This document shows, piece after piece, positions 51,526-59,600 of a stretch of 64,000 bases of DNA. Each line of letters starts with the position of its first letter. The stretch's first letter is position 1. A program made the translations under genes and the position numbers. The notes under the pieces were generated by a model, which was given only the letters and a program-made list of their open reading frames with translations, ran no database searches and was not told the origin of the DNA. This DNA comes from an uncultured Desulfovibrio sp. (GTDB lineage: Bacteria; Desulfobacterota; Desulfovibrionia; Desulfovibrionales; Desulfovibrionaceae), in the NCBI GenBank assembly GCA_910587035.1, contig CAJUMQ010000002.1:124001-188000 (forward strand). The letters are read 5' to 3'.

Positions 51526-53098
51526 AAGATTTATGGCGCTTGCAACAATTCTTGTTGGCGCATCCCTGCTTTGCGCATGCGGCGATGATGTGAATGTGGA
51601 TCTTCAGCCGCCAGTCTACAAAACAGGCATCGATCCCCAGAATATCAGCATGGATGCCTTTAAGTCCCAGTTCCCCAACCAGTATGAAACATACATGTGG
51701 AACAACCGTGACAAGGAGATGACCGTCTACAAGGGCTCCATCCCATATCACAAGAATGACAATGTCAATCCTTTGCCCAAGGGCTACAAATATGCGCAGC
51801 CATATCTGAAGAACCTTTGGCTCGGCTATCCCTTCATGTATGAATACAATGAAACCCGGGGCCATACCCGCGCGATAAATGACTTTGTAAACATAGACCG
51901 CATTAACCGCTATGGCGAAAAGGGGCTTTTGCCAGCCACATGCTGGAATTGCAAGACGCCCAAAATGATGGACTGGATCAGGGAATATGGCGACAAGTTC
52001 TGGGCCATGGATGTCAACAGCTTCCGCGCCCCGGACAAGGTCAACGAAATCCAGAACTCCATATCCTGCGCCACATGCCATGACCCGGCCACCATGGAGC
52101 TGCGCCTCTACTCGGTGCCTCTTCAGGACTGGCTCAAGCGCAGCGGCCGTGACTGGAGCAAAATCTCCAGGAACGAGAAGCGCAGCCTGGTTTGCGCCCA
52201 ATGCCATGTGGAATACTACTTTACGGCAAAGGGCAATGGCCCCACAGCAAAGCCTGTATTCCCCTGGGATAATGGCCTCGATCCTGAAGACATGTACCAG
52301 TACTACAAGACCCATGGGCCCAAGAATGCCGAGGGCAAGGAAACCCAGTTTGTCGACTTTGTCCATGCGGCATCCAAAACGCCCATCATAAAGATGCAGC
52401 ATCCTGATTATGAAATGTGGAGCAATGGCCCCCATGGTTCGGCTGGAGTCTCCTGTGCCGATTGCCACATGCCATATATGCGCATGGATGGCCAGAAGTT
52501 CTCAAGCCACTGGATGACATCGCCACTTAAGGATCCCCAGATGCGCGCCTGCCGGCAATGCCATTTTGACAAGTCGCCGGAATATCTCAAGGCCCGCGTA
52601 ATCTATGTGCAGGAAAAAACCTACAACCAGCTTATCAAGGCCCAGGCTGCATCCGTGCGCGCCCATGAGGCCATTCGCATGGCCAGCCAGTGGGAGGGCG
52701 CAAAGGCGCCCAACTACGACCAGCTTCTGGCTGAAGCTCGCGAGATCAACCGCAAGGGACAGCTTTTCTGGGATTATGTCTCCGCAGAAAATGGCGTTGG
52801 CTTCCACAATCCCGCAAAGTCCCTTGATACGCTAATGACTTCAATGGAATGCAGCCAGAAGGCGGTGGAACTGGCAGAGGCTGCCACCAATTATGGCATC
52901 TGCCCTGCCCTGGCGCCTGACATTGAAACAGTTGTGCCACCGATCCTCAACCTCAGCCGCAAACTGCAGCAGGACAGGGCTTTCCTGGACAAGGGCAACT
53001 GGACAAAAATACTGCCCACTCTGCCCGAAGCTCCCCAGGTCTGGTTTGGCCAGGATTACAGGCCGGCTTCCGCAAACCAGGGTGAAGCAGCCAAATAA
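51518..53098 (+). CDS. nrfA: Cytochrome c nitrite reductase catalytic subunit
   Basis: A 526-residue pentahaem cytochrome that reduces nitrite to ammonium by six electrons in the periplasm. The catalytic haem is bound by CWNCK, with lysine as the axial ligand, and four further haems by CATCH, CAQCH, CADCH and CRQCH. The N-terminus, MIKRFMALATILVGASLLCACGDD, shown here only to describe a signal peptide, has a possible lipobox LCAC with Cys21. NrfHA forms a membrane-attached complex that lets sulfate reducers detoxify nitrite and can support growth by nitrite ammonification. Confidence 0.96.
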   Translation: MIKRFMALATILVGASLLCACGDDVNVDLQPPVYKTGIDPQNISMDAFKSQFPNQYETYMWNNRDKEMTVYKGSIPYHKNDNVNPLPKGYKYAQPYLKNLWLGYPFMYEYNETRGHTRAINDFVNIDRINRYGEKGLLPATCWNCKTPKMMDWIREYGDKFWAMDVNSFRAPDKVNEIQNSISCATCHDPATMELRLYSVPLQDWLKRSGRDWSKISRNEKRSLVCAQCHVEYYFTAKGNGPTAKPVFPWDNGLDPEDMYQYYKTHGPKNAEGKETQFVDFVHAASKTPIIKMQHPDYEMWSNGPHGSAGVSCADCHMPYMRMDGQKFSSHWMTSPLKDPQMRACRQCHFDKSPEYLKARVIYVQEKTYNQLIKAQAASVRAHEAIRMASQWEGAKAPNYDQLLAEAREINRKGQLFWDYVSAENGVGFHNPAKSLDTLMTSMECSQKAVELAEAATNYGICPALAPDIETVVPPILNLSRKLQQDRAFLDKGNWTKILPTLPEAPQVWFGQDYRPASANQGEAAK

Positions 53099-53129
53099 TA
53101 TTGGCCTGCACGGCATCCCACTATAAATA

Positions 53130-53165
53130 AAGGCCCGGAATGCAGCCATTGCTTCCGGGCCTTTT
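53130..53165 (+). terminator. Rho-independent terminator of nrfHA
   Basis: A perfect 11-bp stem (AAGGCCCGGAA / TTCCGGGCCTT) with a 12-base loop, 32 bases after the nrfA stop; the stem end plus two more bases gives TTTT. Confidence 0.85.
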
Positions 53166-53299
53166 GCCTTATACATATTATGTAAGCCATATCACCAACG
53201 GGCTGGACAAGGCCGCAATTGGCAGGCTAATCTTTTACCTGTTCATGGGATGGGAGTGTTTATCCTCCCATCCCCACAGTTAGACTCTGGTGGAAAAAT

Positions 53300-53824
53300 A
53301 TGGATGAACTCAGAATAGACCTGGCAAAACAGACACCCGATGAATTGGAAAGAGCCACCTGGCAGGCCCAGCTGCTTTTTAAATTGAATCATACAATGCC
53401 AATGACAGAGGAATATGACGCCCTGCTGCATGAGCTTTTTCCACATATCGGCCAGGGCAGCATCATAAATGCGCCACTCACTGTTGTGAGACCGGAAATG
53501 GTCAGCATTGGCAAAAATGTTGTGGTCATGAATGGCAGCCTGATGATGGCCGCAGGCGGCATCACCATTGAAGATGACGCGATGCTGGCAGCCAATGTGC
53601 AGCTGATATCCAATAACCATGATCTCGACAACCGCATGATTATCACATGCAAACCGGTGCGCGTGGGCAGGCGGGCCTGGATTGGCGCTGGCGCCACCAT
53701 TTTGCCGGGTGTGACCATCGGCGACAATGCCGTTGTCGGCGCCGCAAGCGTTGTCACAAAGGATGTGGAGGCCAATACTGTTGTGGCCGGCAATCCCGCA
53801 AAAATCATCAAACATATTCAATAA
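53300..53824 (+). CDS. Hexapeptide-repeat O-acetyltransferase (LacA/Maa-like)
   Basis: A 174-residue trimeric left-handed beta-helix enzyme that moves an acetyl group from acetyl-CoA to a sugar or related hydroxyl. The N-terminal helix region LLFKLNHTMPMTEEYDALLHELFP is like the Maa/LacA lead, the active-site His is in LISNNHDLDNR, and the helix coils are visible as VRVGRRAWIGAGATILPGVTIGDNAVVGAASVV (in part). The end AGNPAKIIKHI is standard. It starts downstream of the nrfA terminator and is followed after 12 bases by darP. The acceptor is unknown. Confidence 0.9.
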   Translation: MDELRIDLAKQTPDELERATWQAQLLFKLNHTMPMTEEYDALLHELFPHIGQGSIINAPLTVVRPEMVSIGKNVVVMNGSLMMAAGGITIEDDAMLAANVQLISNNHDLDNRMIITCKPVRVGRRAWIGAGATILPGVTIGDNAVVGAASVVTKDVEANTVVAGNPAKIIKHIQ

Positions 53825-53836
53825 TAGATAATATAT

Positions 53837-54343
53837 ATGAAAAAGAAAGCCAAATCCGACGATGAGGAGCGGAGGCCCAGCCGCTCCGCCCTCAAAAGAC
53901 AGAGCACAGCCCTGCAAAAGCTGGGAGAGGATCTGGCGGGACTTGATCCCGCAGCAAGAGCCACTCTTGACTTGCCACAGGAGCTGAGCGAGGCGCTGGC
54001 TCTTCATGACCGCATCCACGACAGGGAGGGCGCCAGGCGCCAGAGACAGTTTATTGGGCGCCTTATGCGCAATCTCGATTCCGAAGCCATAGCCAGGGCT
54101 CTTGCAAGCCGGCAAAATGTGCATGCTGCCCATGTGGCGGAATTCCACCGGGCAGAGCGCCTGAGGGACAGGCTGCTCAATTGTCCGGAACAGGAAATCG
54201 ATAATACACTGGCCGAAATTGTGCCCTGTGACAAACAGGAAAAATTAAGGGAGCTGCTGTTGCGTGCACGGGGTGATGGCAACAGCGCCGGGACCAGGGC
54301 CAGACGCGAGCTGTTTAGGGAGTTGATGCGCATTTTGTCCTGA
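53837..54343 (+). CDS. darP: Dual-action ribosomal maturation protein DarP (YjgA)
   Basis: A 168-residue, highly charged helical protein beginning with a Lys-rich tail and then PSRSALKRQSTALQKLGEDLAGL (seen in part), the hallmark of the DUF615/YjgA family. Later QRQFIGRLMRNLDSEAI is also typical. YjgA/DarP associates with late 50S ribosomal precursors and helps form the peptidyl transferase centre. It lies 12 bases after the acetyltransferase gene, probably in the same transcript. Confidence 0.9.
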   Translation: MKKKAKSDDEERRPSRSALKRQSTALQKLGEDLAGLDPAARATLDLPQELSEALALHDRIHDREGARRQRQFIGRLMRNLDSEAIARALASRQNVHAAHVAEFHRAERLRDRLLNCPEQEIDNTLAEIVPCDKQEKLRELLLRARGDGNSAGTRARRELFRELMRILS

Positions 54344-54348
54344 TCCGG

Positions 54349-54375
54349 GGTGCATTTTGCTCGCAAAAATGCACC
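54349..54375. terminator. Inverted repeat between convergent darP and pbpC
   Basis: GGTGCATTTTGC pairs with GCAAAAATGCACC with one bulged A, six bases after the darP stop and ten bases from the pbpC stop. A/T-rich inner arms give weak T-runs on both strands, so it may act as a two-way terminator. Confidence 0.4.
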
Positions 54376-54384
54376 AATCCAACA

Positions 54385-56685
54385 TCAGGGTATTGCATTG
54401 ATGCGGCATTTCTGACGGCTGCCACGGCCTCGATCATCCACTGCCAGCAGATCAAAAACACCGGGTTTGCCAGGCTGCCAGAAAAGAATCTCGCCCGGTC
54501 TTGCGCTGCCAATGTACATTTGCCCCGCATACCAGTGGATATTTCTGGCATCGGCCTCGCCTGCGGCCATAAGCGGCAGCCTGTATGCGCTGTCTGTCAT
54601 TTTTTTCTGGTAAATGACATTTTTCTTTGGCAGCATGATGCGTGGCGCCCTGCCATGCGCCATTTCCCGCTCATGTGAGCAATGTGGCAGCCATTCCGGC
54701 GGTGGCGGCTTGTGAATGCCGGCCATTGCAAAAATTTCTTTCATGTCGCTGGGCCAGAACTCCCACCAGACCTCATCGGCCGCGGTATCGCCGCATGCTC
54801 TCAGGCCTGTTTGCCTGTCAATCAAGATCTTCTTCAATATGCCGCTGTCGCGCACAGGCGATACACCGGGAATTATCAGGGTTTCCACGATTTCGCCACA
54901 TTGGCCATGGGCAAAATCACCTGTGGCAGCGCAGACATCCGCCTTTGCGAGATTAAGGCCGCTCTGTTTATCGGCAAATGTATCGGATAATTTGCGCATG
55001 GAGCCAAGGGCGCCGGCAATTTCCACAAACAGGGGCAAGGCCGTCTGGCCGCCCACAAAATAGGGATTGGCCGAATTGTCAAAATTACCAACCCAGACCA
55101 CCACTACATATCTGCCGATTATGCCGGCTGTCCACGCGTCCCTGAAGCCATTGGATGTGCCTGTCTTGCAACGATAGGGCACCAGCCGGTTTGCGCTGCG
55201 TATTCTGGCCTGCGGATCTTCCAGCATCCATAGCGCAAGGTAGGCTGCCTCCGGTGAAACAAGCCTCCTTGCCATTTTTTCCTCCCCGCAAGCCCGATAG
55301 CGCAATGGACGCCATATGCCCAGATTGGCAAGCATCCCGTACATTGTGGCCAGCTGCCTCATGCTGACCTCTGCGCCGCCCAGGGCCAGGGCCAGCCCAT
55401 AATAGGCTGCATCATGGGGGAGCCTGACATCAGCCATTTGCAAAAAGCCATAAAGATCAGGATTGGCAAGTCGTTCCGCAAGTCTTATGGCTGGCAGATT
55501 ACGACTGGATTTCAGGGCCTCCTGGGCTGTCACGGGTCCGCGAAAACCCCTGTCAAAATTTTCTGGATCATAGCCGCCAAAGGATCGTGGCGTATCCGCA
55601 AGCATTGTCATGGGGTGTATAAGGCCCTGATCCAATGCCAGGGCATAGATAAATGGCTTGAGAGTCGAGCCCGGCGATCGAGCCGACCTGGTGCCATCTA
55701 TCTGGCCGGATATGCCCTCATCTGTGAAATCGGCCGAACCGGCCAGGGCGCGCACATCCATGCTGCCCCAGTCCACAATCATGGCCGCCGCATTGGCAAT
55801 CCCCTTGCGGGCATTTTGAGCCCTGAACTGCGCAAGCGATCTGGCGAGCATTTTCTGCAGATCGCCTTCAATACAGGTGCGAATAACAGTATCTTCGCTC
55901 CTCTCCAGCAGCTCAAGGGAAAGGTGAGGGGCAGAAAATGGCAAATCAGCGGGCGCCCGAACATGCAGGGCGGCTTTTGTGCCGCCGCTTTGGGGCCAAA
56001 GAGCAGTGGCAAGTCTTTGACGGGCAGAGTCAAAATCGCCACCCTTAACTGGATTGCGGCGTGCAGGATTCTGGGGAACAACTGCAAGAGCCACACACTC
56101 CATGGGCGTAAGGGATGCCGCCGGTTTATTAAAATAGATGCGCGCGGCCGCCTCTATGCCTTCTATGTTGCCACCATAGGGCGCAAGATTTAAATAGGCC
56201 TCCAGGATTTCATCCTTGCCGTAGTGCCATTCCAGCACAAGCGCATGCCATATTTGCCTGAGCTTGCCGGAAAATGTGGTGGTGCGCAATTTTCCACGCA
56301 GCCGCGCCACCTGCATTGAAATGGTTGACGCGCCAATTCTGCGTCCCCCCCTGGAGACCAGTGATTTCATCGCCCGGCACATGGCAATGGGATTAATGCC
56401 CGGGTGCTGATAAAAATATCTGTCCTCATAATGCAGGATGGCCCTGATCGCCTGAGGCTCCACATCTTCGAGAGCCACCCTGAGACGGTATCTGCCATCG
56501 CTTGCAGGCTGTATTTTCATCAGGTCGCCTGAGCGGTCAAGCACCACTTTGCCAAATTCAACCTGCTCCACCAGAGCCGGCCTTTGTGAAAAAGCGAGAG
56601 CGCATAGCGTCAATCCGGGAGGCAAAAACAGAACCGCCAGCAAAAGCAGCCACTTTTTTCTGCCTTCAGGCAATAACCATGTCAT
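54385..56685 (-). CDS. pbpC: Penicillin-binding protein 1C
   Basis: A 766-residue bifunctional peptidoglycan synthase. After an N-terminal membrane helix comes the GT51 transglycosylase domain with HYEDRYFYQHPG (catalytic Glu near 83) and RRIGASTISMQVARL. The transpeptidase domain has SPGSTLKP (active Ser near 338), SSRN and CKTGTS (near 504). The C-terminal BiPBP_C-type domain ends the chain. Its start codon overlaps the stop of the alpha-2-macroglobulin gene by four bases (ATGA), the standard pairing; the two are thought to repair the wall after attack on the envelope. Confidence 0.95.
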   Translation of the reverse strand: MTWLLPEGRKKWLLLLAVLFLPPGLTLCALAFSQRPALVEQVEFGKVVLDRSGDLMKIQPASDGRYRLRVALEDVEPQAIRAILHYEDRYFYQHPGINPIAMCRAMKSLVSRGGRRIGASTISMQVARLRGKLRTTTFSGKLRQIWHALVLEWHYGKDEILEAYLNLAPYGGNIEGIEAAARIYFNKPAASLTPMECVALAVVPQNPARRNPVKGGDFDSARQRLATALWPQSGGTKAALHVRAPADLPFSAPHLSLELLERSEDTVIRTCIEGDLQKMLARSLAQFRAQNARKGIANAAAMIVDWGSMDVRALAGSADFTDEGISGQIDGTRSARSPGSTLKPFIYALALDQGLIHPMTMLADTPRSFGGYDPENFDRGFRGPVTAQEALKSSRNLPAIRLAERLANPDLYGFLQMADVRLPHDAAYYGLALALGGAEVSMRQLATMYGMLANLGIWRPLRYRACGEEKMARRLVSPEAAYLALWMLEDPQARIRSANRLVPYRCKTGTSNGFRDAWTAGIIGRYVVVVWVGNFDNSANPYFVGGQTALPLFVEIAGALGSMRKLSDTFADKQSGLNLAKADVCAATGDFAHGQCGEIVETLIIPGVSPVRDSGILKKILIDRQTGLRACGDTAADEVWWEFWPSDMKEIFAMAGIHKPPPPEWLPHCSHEREMAHGRAPRIMLPKKNVIYQKKMTDSAYRLPLMAAGEADARNIHWYAGQMYIGSARPGEILFWQPGKPGVFDLLAVDDRGRGSRQKCRINAIP

Positions 56686-59600
56686 TGCGCCACTTCAAAT
56701 CTCTGGTTTGGGCCACTGCCATAAATGGCGCTGTCATACATGGACTGGGCAGTTGTGGCCGGGGCGAAAAATGCGCCCATTGCCACAGGTCGTATTTTAT
56801 ATTTGAAGACAAGCGGCTTGTTTCCCACATCCGCAAAAATAAGCATCCTGTCCTCTTGCCTGTCCATAAACTTGATGCCGGATGCCGGATTTTCGTCATT
56901 TTCACCATTGCGGGGAATGACCATCTCAAAACCTCCAGGCACCATATCCGTTATCACGCAGTTGCTTATGCTATCCCGCATGGCGCGCACACTTAAGGTG
57001 ACTGTAACTTCATCACCCAGCATCGCCCTGCTGGTTTTTTCACCGGACACATTGGCATATTCGCGCTGCACCTCAAGCCCTCTGGCCACATTCTCCAGCA
57101 CTGGCTCTCGCCCATACCCGGTGGTGGCTATTTGCCAAAAAACCGGTTTATCCCCACCAGGCATCTCAAGATGATATCTTGAACACTGGTCTATGCTGTA
57201 GGAGTACATGGCGCCATTTGCAAGAAGACTGCCGCTGCCGCCTGTAGAATCATCCAGACAGGCAATGCGCGCCTGCATGATTTCAGGAGTATTGCCCGCA
57301 GCAATGGCTACAATGGCATTAATGCCCTGACAGGCAGAAAAAGTGGCATATTTTCCACCATTCATGCTCATCAGGGTGGCCTCATAAAAGCCCTCTCTGG
57401 CCCTGTCATCGCATCTGTCCGGAAAATAGCGGCAGAGTATGGCCATATTCAAGGCATATTGCGCATATTCGTCAAACCAGCCGGAGGTCTCGTTGATTAC
57501 CGCCTCCGGTGCCTGCGCCGGCATGTGCATTTCCGCCCGTATGGCCTGCACCAGGGCTCCGGCCAGATCATTGCGCCAGCCCTCAATGCCAAGTTCCTCC
57601 ATGCTTTTTTGCAGATTTTCCAGCAACTGCGTGGTCACCCGTCCTTCTTTGGTCAATACCCAGATGGCATAGGCGGAATTTCTGGCAGCAGCAAGGGTCG
57701 GCTCATTCAGCTGGCAGTTGGCAGCCAGGGCATCGCAAAGCATTGCCAGCAGCTCGTCACCGCCCCCAAGACCGGCAATGCGCATGGCAAGCAGGAAATC
57801 TGCGGCATAAGCCGTAAGCAGCAGCTCAGGCTCGCCTCCTGGCCAAAGGGAAACGCCATTGCCATTAAACCTCTCGCGTATGGCCGTTAGGGTTGATTCC
57901 AGCAGCTTCTGGCGCAATTGGGCATCAACTCCCTGTATGGGCCAGGCGCGCAAAAGCACCTGCGCATAAGCCCTGCTCACCAGCTGCTCGGTGCACCCAT
58001 AGGGATATGTGCTCAGATACTGTGCAAAGCCTGTCGCAAGGGGAATCGGCACTGCGGAGATCGTTGCCACACTAGCTGCTTTTTGAGGATAGACAGCTCT
58101 TTGCGTCGGCAACTCGCCTGACGCTCTGGCAATGCCGCCATCAAGGGTAGTCAGCATCGTGGCTGGTGGCCGGATGGACATAAAGCCATTACGGTCAAGA
58201 TCCACGCCAGCCCCGGCAATTTTAAAATCCAGAGTCGCCGCGCCAGGGACGGCCATTGCCTTAAGCCGGAAAGGCAACACCTTTTCTCCCCCTGCGGGAA
58301 TGACTGCCTCTGCCGCTATGGCCCCCTGAATTTCAAGACAGGCTGGCGTTTTCATTGAAATTCCGGCCTTGATGTCAGCATCTGTGGTGTTGGCAACAGT
58401 CAGGCTGCCTTCGAACACATCTCCCGGAGACACTGCCGGCGGCAGATTTGGCGATGCCACCAAAGGCCCCCTGACAAGGGTGTCCGCGGTTGCCGAGCCT
58501 GCGGCCTGGGCGCTGACTCCCACAGCCATAATCCTGATTTTGCCATTATAGTAATCAGGCAGAGGCAGCTTGACAGTCGCGCCCTCCGGGCCTGTTGCCA
58601 CAATCCCGGACCAGAAGGCCACAGGAGGCTCATGCCTTCTTTTAAAAGGATTTTCAAAACGCATTCCAAAAGGCACACCGGACATGCCGCCCCCAAATGC
58701 GGCCAGCCGGCTGGCAATTTTGGCATGATCCGGCATCAGCAGATCATATGCCTGCAGTGTGCGAACATCCAAAGCCCTGTCCTCCAGCAGGCTGGCCAGG
58801 GGATTGGGAGTTTTAAAACCTGTCAGCTGCAATATGCCTTCATCCACTGCGCTTATGATGGCAAAACCTTTGGCCTGGCTTGCAAGGTGGATTTCCAGCT
58901 CGCCGCCAGGCAGAATGGTGTCGGGCGCCTTTAGCTCAAGGGCGGCATCATGCTTTTTGATATTGGCATTAAAAGATGCCACGGCCCAGGTATGCGGCGC
59001 CATGTAGATGGCATCCGATGCAGGGGAGCGGGTAAAGCTCGCCACCACATAGCCCTTGCCGGCAAAGCCCTCCGGCAATTCAATCTGCTGCACGCTGTCT
59101 CCCGCCTGAGCCATGAACCAGGTGAAGGCATTCACCCCCTCCCTTTCAATGCTCAACATGCCAAAACCATCATAGGGCGTGGAAATGGCCACTTTTATGG
59201 TATCCCCTGCGTCATATTCGCTCCTGTCCAGTCTGATGCGCATTTTAGCTGTCGCCAGTGGCGCATTGGGAGGAGCTGCCCGATTGCCAGCGACAGCATA
59301 GGGCATCTGCGACACTATTCTTCCATCTGCATCCTTTGCCAGCAGCAGGAACTCACCGGGGATGCTGGTATCCAAAGCGATTTTCATGCCGTCCCGGGGC
59401 AGGTTTTCCGTCCATTCCCGAAGGGGCACCGATGCAGGCGTCTCGTCATACCTGAAACCGCCATTGCCATCGGATACAAGGCTTGTGACATACTGGCGTC
59501 TGGCTATGGAAAAATGCAAATCATTCCATGCAGTTTTTTCCAGATCCGGCTCAAGGGCCATGAACTCCAGTTCGGCTTTGGAGCCAACGGGAATGAAATC

